Notes under the pieces: generated by a model
Seen by the model: the letters and a program-made list of their open reading frames with translations, nothing else
The model's database searches: none
What the model was told of the DNA's origin: nothing
Translations under genes and position numbers: made by a program
Part shown: piece after piece, positions 27,979-36,418 of the stretch
How the letters are laid out: each line of letters opens with the position of its first letter
Numbering within the stretch: position 1 is the stretch's first letter
From: Neorhizobium sp.
GTDB taxonomy: Bacteria > Pseudomonadota > Alphaproteobacteria > Rhizobiales > Rhizobiaceae
Direction of reading: 5' to 3'
Assembly (NCBI GenBank): GCA_028283725.1
Contig: JAPWKC010000002.1
Location: forward strand, 405,025 to 469,024
DNA: 64,000 nucleotides

Positions 27979-29697
27979 CTATGGGGCCCGCATCGGCGTC
28001 GGTTCCGCTTGTTCGCGGGATAGCGCTGCCCCGAACGGTGCGGCGAGAACCCTGTCGGCCAGGGTCTTCGCTTCCGCCTGATGGGCAATGACGATTGCGG
28101 TCCTGTTTGCGATCAGCCGGCGGATTGCCGCCACGACCCGCGCCGCGTTGGTTCGGTCGAGACCTTCGGTCGGTTCGTCGAGAAGCATGATCGGCGCGTC
28201 CGACAGGAAAGCGCGGGCAATCACGATGCGCCGTGCCTGCCCGCCGGACAGATGTGCGCCGAGTTCACCGACCACGGTATCCAGTCCCTTGGGGAGCGCC
28301 TGGACCTCATCGTCGATGGCAGCCTCCCGCAGTGCGATCCACAGATCCTCGTCGCTTGCCTGCGGTCGCACCAGCCGGAGGTTATCGCGGATCGTGGCAT
28401 TGAAGAGATGTGTGTGCTGCCCGACGACAGCGATCGTCTGCCTCAGGGTCTCCTCCGACAACGTGTGCAAGGGCCGCCCGCCGACGAGGATTTCGCCGGA
28501 TTGCGGCTCCCAGAACCGTTGAAGGAGATCGATGATCGTGGTCTTGCCGGCGCCGCTTGGGCCGGTCAGCGCAAGACAGCTTCCCTGCGGCAGCGCGAAA
28601 CTCAGATCCTCTACGATGATGGGCGCGTCCGGGCGATAGCGCATCGTCACGTTGCGGAAGGCGATGTCGAACCGCGTCGGGATCTGTTCGACAGCATTTG
28701 CCGGCTCCGGAAAGCGCACCGCTGGTTCGAGGTTCGCCACGGCAAAAATGCGGGAGGCCGCAGCCCGTGTGACGCCGAGTGCGGCGAAGGCGGCCGGCAG
28801 TGCGGCGACGATTTCGCCGCCGGCCATGACCGCAAACAGCAGCATGGCCGCATAGGGGGCCTGCGCGCCCGCTGCGGACGATACGCAAAACAGGGTGACG
28901 AACGTCGCGATCACCGCTGCCTGACCGATCAATCCCGACAGCGCATTGCCGCCGGCGGCGATCCAGACCAGCTTGCGCTGCGCTCGAACGAGATTTGCGG
29001 ATATCGCCATCAGCCGATCGGAACGGTCTTTGATCGCCCCTGCGATCTGGAGCTCGCCCAGGCCGCGGGTCAGATCGGCGGCGCCGGCCTGCAACTGCGC
29101 CCGCTCGCGGGCCACGACGGCACCGTGCGCGGCGCCGATACGCTGGGCGACGAAAGGCACGATAATCCCGGCGAGCACCAGGGCCACCATTTCGATCGCC
29201 GCAACGACCGGCGAAGAAATCGAAAGCGCGATCAGAAGAACCAGCGAGGCGATGGCCGCTGCGCAGACCGGCACCATGACTTTCAGATAGAAATTGCCGA
29301 GGCTCTCGATATCCGCCTTGAACCGCGCCAGCACGTCGCCATCGCGGAAATCCTGCAGACGGGCCGGGGCCAGAGGTTCGAGCCTGCGAAACAGCCAGAC
29401 GCGCAGTTCCGACAACAGGCCGAAGGTCGCATCATGCGTCACCAGCCGCTCCAGATAGCGCGCGAGCGTTCTCAAAACCGCAAGGCCACGGATCGCAGCC
29501 GCCGGTGTGAAGAATTCGAGATGCATCAGCCCGAGGCCAGCCAGCGCCATCGCGGTAATGAACCAGCCCGACAGGGCAAGCAGCGCGATATTGGACAGGA
29601 TGACGATGACCGAGAGAAGGACGCCGAGCGCCATCTGTTTGCGCCACGGGCGCGAGAGGCTGATCAGGCGATGAAGGTCGCTGTTTCCCTTGCTCAT
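27979..29697 (-). CDS. cydC: Heterodimeric ABC exporter subunit CydC
   Basis: A 572-residue half-transporter: six membrane helices (residues about 15-300) followed by a nucleotide-binding domain with Walker A GPSGAGKTT, signature LSGGQARR and Walker B IMLLDEPTEGLD. CydDC exports glutathione and cysteine, or otherwise sets the periplasmic redox state, and is needed to assemble haem d in bd oxidases. The ATG at 29697 follows GGAGGCGG and is 9 nt after cydD. It is the last gene of cydABDC. Confidence 0.93.
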   Translation of the reverse strand: MSKGNSDLHRLISLSRPWRKQMALGVLLSVIVILSNIALLALSGWFITAMALAGLGLMHLEFFTPAAAIRGLAVLRTLARYLERLVTHDATFGLLSELRVWLFRRLEPLAPARLQDFRDGDVLARFKADIESLGNFYLKVMVPVCAAAIASLVLLIALSISSPVVAAIEMVALVLAGIIVPFVAQRIGAAHGAVVARERAQLQAGAADLTRGLGELQIAGAIKDRSDRLMAISANLVRAQRKLVWIAAGGNALSGLIGQAAVIATFVTLFCVSSAAGAQAPYAAMLLFAVMAGGEIVAALPAAFAALGVTRAAASRIFAVANLEPAVRFPEPANAVEQIPTRFDIAFRNVTMRYRPDAPIIVEDLSFALPQGSCLALTGPSGAGKTTIIDLLQRFWEPQSGEILVGGRPLHTLSEETLRQTIAVVGQHTHLFNATIRDNLRLVRPQASDEDLWIALREAAIDDEVQALPKGLDTVVGELGAHLSGGQARRIVIARAFLSDAPIMLLDEPTEGLDRTNAARVVAAIRRLIANRTAIVIAHQAEAKTLADRVLAAPFGAALSREQAEPTPMRAP

Positions 29698-29706
29698 GGC
29701 CGCCTC

Positions 29707-31473
29707 CTATATCCCGTTATCTGCAAGGCGAGACAATGCTCCGCCGGCAGCCAGCAAGGCCCGAGGTTCACCGGCCTCGACGATCCGGCCGTCCGCAATG
29801 ACGATCACGTCATCGGCTCGCATCGCAAGGTCGATGTCGTGGGTCACGATCAGACGTGCGGCCTCCGGCAGGAAGGCAAGGACGGAGCCGATCGTCTGCC
29901 TGGCATTCTCGTCGTCGAGCGCTGCGGTCGGTTCGTCCAGAACCAGGACAGAGGGTTTGCCGAGAATAGCGCGAGCGAGGGCGACCCGACGGATCTGCCC
30001 GCCGGAGAGGCTGCGACCGCCATCTCCGACGGCATGCTGATAGCCGGCGTCGAGGGTTTCGATGAAGCCGGCGGCATTGGCATGATCGGCCGCCGCGCGC
30101 ATCTCCATGTCCGTCGCATCAGGATAGGCAAGGCGGACATTGTCTGCGATCGTACCGGCAAAGATCGTGGGACGCTGCGGCAGCCAGCCGGTCCGGCGCT
30201 GCCAGTCGGCGTGGTCGATGTCGGCGAGATCCGTACCGCCGATTAAAATACGGCCGGCCTGCGGAGAAAGAAGCCCGAGCAGGAGTTTGGTGATCGTCGT
30301 CTTTCCGGCGCCGCTGACGCCGACGAGAGCGAGCGTCTTGCCCTGGTGTAATGTAAACGAGATATCGGAAAGAGCCGCGCCATTCTCAAAAGCGAAGCCG
30401 ACATTCTCGAAGCGAATTTCGCCGATCGCAGCGGCCGGCAGCGGATGCCGCGGCCGTTCCGGCGGCAGAGGGGCGTCCAGGATCGCAAGCAGTTGCTCGG
30501 TCGCGCCGATTGCCTCCATGCGGGCGTGATAGTGAGCGCCCATATCGCGCAAGGGCCGGAAGAATTCCGGTGCCAGCAAAAGGGCGAAAAGACCCGGCAG
30601 AAAGGCCATGTCGCCATAAAAGAGACGGAAGCCGACATAGACGGCGACCATGGCCGTTGCAATCGTGGCGAAGAATTCCAGGACCAGCGAGGACAAGAAG
30701 GCGACGCGCAGCACCTGCATCGTCGCCTGCCGATAGCCCTCGGAGATATTGGCGACGATCAGCGCCTGACGCTTGGCGGCGCCGGCCTGTCTCAAGGTCG
30801 TCAATCCGACCACGACGTCGAAGAAATGCGCGCCCATCAGGGTCAGCCGCTGCCATTGCCGGCGGTTCAGGGCCTCGGCGCCTTTTCCGACGACGATCAT
30901 GAAAATAGGGACGACAGGAGCGGTCACGAGGAGAATGGTGCCGGAGACCCAGTCGAACGGGTAGAGGACGACGAGAATGGCAAGCGGCACGAGGGCGGCG
31001 ATGATGCGCTGCGGCAGGTAGGCGGAGAAATACGCTTCGATCGCTTCGACGCTGTCGCTCAGGGTCGAGGCGATCGCGCCGCTTCTCTGGCCTGTCGCCC
31101 AGGCCGGGCCAAGCGCTTCGATGCGAAGAAGAAGGAGGGCACGCAGGTCTTGACGGATGGTGGCGGCCGCCTCGAAGCCGAAGCCCTGTCGCAGGGCATC
31201 GAGGCCGAGGCGCAGAAGCATGGCGAGCCCCAGCAGCCACAGATAAGGCGAGAGCGGCGCGAGCCCTTCACCGCGAAGCGCGGCGCCGTCGATGAGGCGG
31301 GCAAGGAGCCAGCACTGCCAGATCGTGGCCGCCGCCCCCAGTCCCGCCATCACCAGCGTGAGGTTGAAAGAACCCCGGACACCGCGCGCCAGCGACGACA
31401 GCCAGCGGCTGGCGACTTTAAGCTCTGCCGGGCTGGCAGGGCCGGTTCTGGCGCGGGTATCGTTCTGGGTCAC
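29707..31473 (-). CDS. cydD: Heterodimeric ABC exporter subunit CydD
   Basis: A 588-residue partner of CydC with six N-terminal helices and an ATPase domain (Walker A GVSGAGKTT, signature LSGGQIRR, Walker [15 protein letters not shown]). The start is GTG at 31473, only 6 nt after the cydB stop, so it is translationally linked to the oxidase genes. Putting the assembly factor directly after cydAB favours coordinated production. Confidence 0.93.
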   Translation of the reverse strand: MTQNDTRARTGPASPAELKVASRWLSSLARGVRGSFNLTLVMAGLGAAATIWQCWLLARLIDGAALRGEGLAPLSPYLWLLGLAMLLRLGLDALRQGFGFEAAATIRQDLRALLLLRIEALGPAWATGQRSGAIASTLSDSVEAIEAYFSAYLPQRIIAALVPLAILVVLYPFDWVSGTILLVTAPVVPIFMIVVGKGAEALNRRQWQRLTLMGAHFFDVVVGLTTLRQAGAAKRQALIVANISEGYRQATMQVLRVAFLSSLVLEFFATIATAMVAVYVGFRLFYGDMAFLPGLFALLLAPEFFRPLRDMGAHYHARMEAIGATEQLLAILDAPLPPERPRHPLPAAAIGEIRFENVGFAFENGAALSDISFTLHQGKTLALVGVSGAGKTTITKLLLGLLSPQAGRILIGGTDLADIDHADWQRRTGWLPQRPTIFAGTIADNVRLAYPDATDMEMRAAADHANAAGFIETLDAGYQHAVGDGGRSLSGGQIRRVALARAILGKPSVLVLDEPTAALDDENARQTIGSVLAFLPEAARLIVTHDIDLAMRADDVIVIADGRIVEAGEPRALLAAGGALSRLADNGI

Positions 31474-31479
31474 GGTCGT

Positions 31480-32529
31480 TCAGTGTCCGGCATAGGCGAC
31501 GAGTTTGGAAACGCGTCCGCGGAATACCCAGATCTGGTACCAGTTGTACATGATCATCACCGGCAGGAAGCCGCCCATCGTCATCGTGAAGGTAATCATC
31601 GAGACCTGCGGGCTGGCGCCGGCCCAGATCGTCCACGTATTCGGAACGAGCCAGGGGAACATGGTGAAGAGCATCCCAACTCCAAGGATCAGTGCTGCTG
31701 CATTGAACCAGAGGATAGCGGCAAGGTCCTTGTCCTTCAACGTGTCACGGCGGACCTGATCGATGCAGATCAGGGCGACGATGCCGAACAGGCCCCAGAT
31801 CCAGAAATGCGAGCCGAACCATTTTGCGCGTGCCCAGTCGAAGATGGCGGCGCTCCACACGACGGTGACGAGAACCGATGCGATGGCGAGCCAGAAGATC
31901 GCCGCCGTCCAGCGGGCGGCGTCCTGACGGATCGGTTCGGCCTTTTCGAAACGGGCGCGCACGAAAAGAACACCCGACAGCGTCATGGCGATACAGGCGG
32001 CAATCCCGGTCCAGACGGAGAAGGCCGACATGAAGTTGAACGCGCCGCCGACATAGTGCGGCACGCCAACCGCCGGCTTGTCGAGCTCGAAGCCCTGCAG
32101 TGCCGCGCCGACGCTCATGCCACCGAAGAAGGTGACGGCAAGGCTTGCCAGTCCGAAAACCCATTCGGAAAACCGCTGCCATTTCGGCGATGCGAGATGA
32201 TGAAATTCGAGCGCCACGGCGCGCGACATGATGCCCCACAAAACGAGCGCGAGCGGGATCATCAGGTAGCTGAAGGCAGACCCGTAGACGAACGGGAACG
32301 TGCCGAACAGGATGCCGCCGGCGACGATGAGCCAGGTTTCATTGGCATCCCAGGTGCCTGCCATGGCGCCCATGATGGCGCCCTTCTCGTCATGATCCTT
32401 AACGAACAGGGAGAAGATGCCGGCGCCGAGATCGGCACCGTCGAGCGCGATGTAGAGAAGAACACTGACACCGAGGGCTAGCCACCAGGCGATGGCCAGA
32501 AATTGCTGGGTATGGGTGAGTACGTCCAT
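31480..32529 (-). CDS. cydB: Cytochrome bd-type quinol oxidase subunit II
   Basis: A 349-residue membrane subunit with about eight or nine helices. It starts with YIALDGADLGAGIF and contains GTWDANETWLIVAGG, the conserved acidic segment of CydB/CioB. It partners CydA in the inner membrane. The ATG at 32529 has a GAGGAC site and follows cydA by 18 nt. No small CydX-like frame fits between cydB and cydD, where only 6 nt remain. Confidence 0.95.
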   Translation of the reverse strand: MDVLTHTQQFLAIAWWLALGVSVLLYIALDGADLGAGIFSLFVKDHDEKGAIMGAMAGTWDANETWLIVAGGILFGTFPFVYGSAFSYLMIPLALVLWGIMSRAVALEFHHLASPKWQRFSEWVFGLASLAVTFFGGMSVGAALQGFELDKPAVGVPHYVGGAFNFMSAFSVWTGIAACIAMTLSGVLFVRARFEKAEPIRQDAARWTAAIFWLAIASVLVTVVWSAAIFDWARAKWFGSHFWIWGLFGIVALICIDQVRRDTLKDKDLAAILWFNAAALILGVGMLFTMFPWLVPNTWTIWAGASPQVSMITFTMTMGGFLPVMIMYNWYQIWVFRGRVSKLVAYAGH

Positions 32530-32547
32530 TTTATTCTGTCCTCGGGC

Positions 32548-33990
32548 TCACACGGGCCGCAGATATTCGGGTTGTTCGGCATGGCCGCTGGCCGGCACGT
32601 GCAATTCGCCGAGATGTTCATGTCCTTCGCCGGCAATCGGAGTTTCCAGATCCGGCCCAAGGCGCACGACTTTCAGCAGGAACCAGAACGTCCCGGCGAT
32701 GACGCAGATTTCGAAAAAGGCAAAGCCGACGAGCCAGAAGATCGCAAGGCCGAGCGACATGGCGCTCATGCCATCTTCCGTGCGCATCAGGCCGTAGACG
32801 ATCCACGGCTGCCGGCCGATCTCGCGCGTCCACCAGCCGGCGACGACGGCAAGATAGGGGAGTGCGACGACGCCAACGCAGGCGGCGAGAAAGATCTTGT
32901 GGGTCGGTGCGAGATCGACGGTGAACTTGCCACGCATGCGCAGCCAGACACCCCAGAGGGCGAGGAGCAGGATCGCGCCACCGGCCGCCGCCATGACGCG
33001 GAACGAATAGAAGGGCAGGACCACCGGCGGCTGCTGATCGGCCGGGAAGCTGTTCAGACCCGTGACCGGACCATTCCATGTCTTCGTCTCGATCACGCTC
33101 AGGAGATGCGGAACGGAGATCGACCAGGCGAGACCGTCGCCCTTGGCATTCGGCCAGCCGATGATCTGCCAATCGGTATCGACGCTGCCGTCGGGATGAT
33201 TGGTGTTGTAATGGCCTTCCATGGCGGCCAGGGCTGCCGGCTTGCTCTCAAGCGTCTGTTCGCCGAGAACGTCGCCCAGCCAGATCTGAGCCGCAGCAAC
33301 GACCACGAGCACTGCCAGCGCATATTTAAGCGGCGTCAGGAACAGTGCCACATGCCGGCGGCGCAGCACGAACCAGGCGCACACCGCAATGACGAAGCAC
33401 AGCGAAAGCTCGAAGCTCGCGAGCATCATATGCGGGAAGGCGGCGATGGCGTTCGGGTTGAACAGGGCTGCCAGCCAATCCGTCACGTAGAAGATGCCGT
33501 TGCGATATTCGACGCCGGTCGGCGTCTGCATCCACGAGTTGGCCACCAGGATCCACATGGCCGAAAGCGTCGAGGACACAGCGACATTGAACGTAGCGAA
33601 CAGATGCATGCCGCGGCTGATTTTTCCCCAGCCGAAGATCATCAGGCCGATGAAGCCAGCCTCATACATGAAGGCCGTGATCGTTTCATAGCCGAGGACC
33701 TGACCGAAGAACGGGCCGGCTGCCTGCGAAAAGCGGCCGTAGAGAATGCCGAAGGCCATTTCCATCGTCACACCGGTCGCAACGCCCGCGCCGAAATTGA
33801 CGATGAACAGCTTTTCGAAAAAGCGACAGAGACGGTACCAGCTCTCCTTGCCCGTCTTCAGCCACAAGGCTTCCGAGACCAGCAGCAGGGCCGCAAGTCC
33901 GATCGTGAGCGGTGGGAACAGGATATGCAGTGATGAGATCAACGCGAAATCGATGCGCGTAATCAGGCTAGTGAGGGCTTCGCCGTCCAT
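32548..33990 (-). CDS. cydA: Cytochrome bd-type quinol oxidase subunit I, short-Q-loop (CIO-like)
   Basis: A 480-residue subunit carrying the quinol site and the haems; it oxidises quinol and reduces oxygen to water without pumping protons. Landmarks are the N-terminal SSLHILFPPLTIGL with a haem-ligand His, GVATGVTMEMAFG, and SAMWILVANSWMQTPTG. The Q-loop region (around LAAMEGHYNTN to PVVLPFYSFRVM) is short and lacks the roughly 70-residue insertion of E. coli CydA. It therefore belongs with cyanide-insensitive (CioA-like) oxidases. It is the first gene of the operon, divergent from a diguanylate cyclase. Confidence 0.93.
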   Translation of the reverse strand: MDGEALTSLITRIDFALISSLHILFPPLTIGLAALLLVSEALWLKTGKESWYRLCRFFEKLFIVNFGAGVATGVTMEMAFGILYGRFSQAAGPFFGQVLGYETITAFMYEAGFIGLMIFGWGKISRGMHLFATFNVAVSSTLSAMWILVANSWMQTPTGVEYRNGIFYVTDWLAALFNPNAIAAFPHMMLASFELSLCFVIAVCAWFVLRRRHVALFLTPLKYALAVLVVVAAAQIWLGDVLGEQTLESKPAALAAMEGHYNTNHPDGSVDTDWQIIGWPNAKGDGLAWSISVPHLLSVIETKTWNGPVTGLNSFPADQQPPVVLPFYSFRVMAAAGGAILLLALWGVWLRMRGKFTVDLAPTHKIFLAACVGVVALPYLAVVAGWWTREIGRQPWIVYGLMRTEDGMSAMSLGLAIFWLVGFAFFEICVIAGTFWFLLKVVRLGPDLETPIAGEGHEHLGELHVPASGHAEQPEYLRPV

Positions 33991-34332
33991 GGGATTTCCA
34001 GTTTTGTGGTGTCGTGCCGCTTGAGGAACGGCATCGATCCTTTGAGGCTCGCGGCTGCAATTTCGCCGTGTTGCTGCAGCGTCATCGCGCCGGCAGGAAG
34101 GCGCCTCAACTGGTCAAACTGTCTCACTATTGCGCAGTGGCTTGAAAAACTTGCGCTTTGGCAAAATGTCGCGGCTGTTCGGCCGCCCCGTAAGGTTGAA
34201 ATAACGTTGAAAACGCGAATTCGAGATCAATGCAGGGTTGAGTGAAATAATGAATTTTAGCAAATGCTTGAAAGGTCAAGATCTCGGAATATTGTTAATC
34301 GTCTTTCAAAGTCGGAAGGCTAGGGTGCTTTG
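33991..34332. other. Divergent intergenic region, cydA / diguanylate cyclase
   Basis: It should hold the cyd operon promoter on the left and that of the cyclase on the right (AT-rich 34195-34320). I looked for an FNR/FixK box (TTGAT-N4-ATCAA) and found none; TTGAAAGGTCAA at about 34272 has the wrong spacing. No open frame of interest. Confidence 0.5.
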
Positions 34333-36144
34333 ATGCGAATTAGCGCGATCACCAATTTTGCCTATGGCGCGACCGTTGTCCTGACGGCCATGTCGGCGGC
34401 TGCCTTTCTCCTGTCCGCCGACCGCGCAGACAAGGAGCGTCAGGCTGTCGAGCAGCATTTGCAGCTGGACGATCTCGGGGACGAGCTGGAGCTCGCCGCC
34501 GAAGAGCGAACGGATGAGGCAAGGCTTTATGTCGTCACCGGGGAAACGCGCCATCTCGACGCCTTCAACGGCCGTGAGAGCGAGGAAAAGCGGCGGGAAT
34601 CTGCCGTTTCAGATCTCATGGAGGCCGGTCTTTCCGCGTTGGAGCGCGACACGATCGCGGAAATCGTCCGCCATGCGGACGATCTCGATGTCCTGGAGGA
34701 GAATGCCGTCAAGGCCTATCAGACCGGTGATCGCGACGGTGCCCGGCAGACGCTTTTCGGCACCGACCACGACCGCCTTCAGGCTGCTGTTCTTGAAACC
34801 GTCACGCGTTTCCTGGCGCTGGTTCAGACGAGAACAGGCGATGCGCTTCAGGATGCAAGGGAACGCGCCGATACCTGGGCGCTGATCGCAAAGATCATGC
34901 TCGGCCTCACGGCGCTGTTGTTTCTTGCCGTGCTTTATTTCGTGCTCTGGCGGCGCGTCGCGATACCGCTTGTGCGTATGACCGGTATCGTCAGCCGGCT
35001 TGCGCGGCAGGACTACGGGGTCGAGGTGCCTGACGATCGTCGCAATGACGAAATCGGCGAGATGAACAAGGCGATCAGCATCTTTCGCGAGAACGGTCTG
35101 GAGCGGGACCGGCTGGATGCAGAGCGGCGTCGCGACCAGCTGACCAAGGACCTGATCCTGCAGATGATGCACCGACTGCAGGCCTGCCAGACACAGACCG
35201 AGCTTGCCGACGTCGTGGCGCTCTTTGCACCGCAGATTTTTCCACAACTCTCCGGCGAGCTCTATGTGATGAACGACAGCCGAACCATGCTGTCGGGCAG
35301 CGGCATCTGGCCTGCGGAACGACAGCAGCGGCCGGGCAGCTTTGCCGCTTCGTCCTGCTGGGCCATTCGGCGCGGACGTCCACATGTCAGCGGCGCTGAC
35401 CATAGCGACATTTCGTGCCAGCATATCGAGGCGGGCGATATGACCTGTATCTGCGTGCCTTTGACGGCGCAGGGAGACACGGTCGGCCTCATGTGTTTCG
35501 AAGAAAAGGTTCCCTCGGATGAGACGGCGCGCAATGCCATGCGGCTTTATCTCGAACTGATCGCGGAGAATATCGGGCTCGCGATCGCCAATCTGGAACT
35601 GCGCGACCGGCTGACCAAGCTGGCGCTGCGTGACGCGCTGACCGGTCTTCTCAACCGCCGCTCGCTCGACGAGGCGCTGTCACGCGACGAGCGCAGCCGA
35701 TCGGATGCGACGCTCGCCTGCCTGATGATCGACATCGATCACTTCAAGCGCTTTAACGATGAGTTCGGCCACGATGCCGGCGACGAGGTGATGCGTCATG
35801 TGGCGCAAGTCATTGCGGAAACGGCCGGCGAGACCGCGACTGCTTTCCGCTACGGTGGAGAGGAGTTTGCGGTGCTTGCACCGGGGCTTGACGAGACGCG
35901 GGGGCTGCAACTCGCAGAGCGGATACGCACAGCAGTTGCCGGCAGTGCCCTTCAGCGGCGCGGCAGGATCATCGGCGCCGTGACGGTCTCGGTCGGTATG
36001 GCGATTGCTCCCTCCGCCGGCCGTGGCAACGACCTCCTCAACCGCGCCGATACCGCCCTTCTTGCGGCGAAAGCGGCGGGGCGGAACCGCGTCATGTTTT
36101 CAATGGGCACGCTTGCGGACGAGAGGGCCCAGCAGGCGGGCTGA
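34333..36144 (+). CDS. Membrane diguanylate cyclase (HAMP-GAF-like-GGDEF)
   Basis: A 603-residue enzyme that should make cyclic di-GMP from two GTP. Helix 1 is about residues 8-29, then a helical periplasmic sensor with many acidic residues (30-180), helix 2 about 184-206, and a HAMP domain (VRMTGIVSRLARQDYGVEVP). A GAF-like domain follows, with several Cys and His residues in the segment CWAIRRGRPHVSG to MTCICVPL. A C-terminal GGDEF domain has an intact GGEEF active site. No RxxD inhibitory site is seen before it. The start is ATG 34333; a TTG directly before it is less likely. Confidence 0.92.
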   Translation: MRISAITNFAYGATVVLTAMSAAAFLLSADRADKERQAVEQHLQLDDLGDELELAAEERTDEARLYVVTGETRHLDAFNGRESEEKRRESAVSDLMEAGLSALERDTIAEIVRHADDLDVLEENAVKAYQTGDRDGARQTLFGTDHDRLQAAVLETVTRFLALVQTRTGDALQDARERADTWALIAKIMLGLTALLFLAVLYFVLWRRVAIPLVRMTGIVSRLARQDYGVEVPDDRRNDEIGEMNKAISIFRENGLERDRLDAERRRDQLTKDLILQMMHRLQACQTQTELADVVALFAPQIFPQLSGELYVMNDSRTMLSGSGIWPAERQQRPGSFAASSCWAIRRGRPHVSGADHSDISCQHIEAGDMTCICVPLTAQGDTVGLMCFEEKVPSDETARNAMRLYLELIAENIGLAIANLELRDRLTKLALRDALTGLLNRRSLDEALSRDERSRSDATLACLMIDIDHFKRFNDEFGHDAGDEVMRHVAQVIAETAGETATAFRYGGEEFAVLAPGLDETRGLQLAERIRTAVAGSALQRRGRIIGAVTVSVGMAIAPSAGRGNDLLNRADTALLAAKAAGRNRVMFSMGTLADERAQQAG

Positions 36145-36418
36145 TGCCGCCTGTGCTGGTGTCCGGGAAATGCAATCGGCCGAAAAAGCAAATATTGCAT
36201 AATCGGCATCGGTCGGTCTGATAGGCGCCGGACGGGATCGACTATACAGTCAAACTCCGGCGTCACGGGATATTGAGTTGATCGTCAGGAACGCGCTCTG
36301 CACTGTTGATACCTCAAATTGTATTGTGGCGAACCGTGTGTCGGTTGCCAAAACGACATAATTGTTACACCAAGGTTGCTCACGAGTGACCACATATCGA
36401 GAATTGGATTGGAGCAGA

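Noticed and set aside
34272..34283. FNR/FixK-like box upstream of cydA
   Set aside because: The half-sites are too close together and mismatched to TTGAT-N4-ATCAA.
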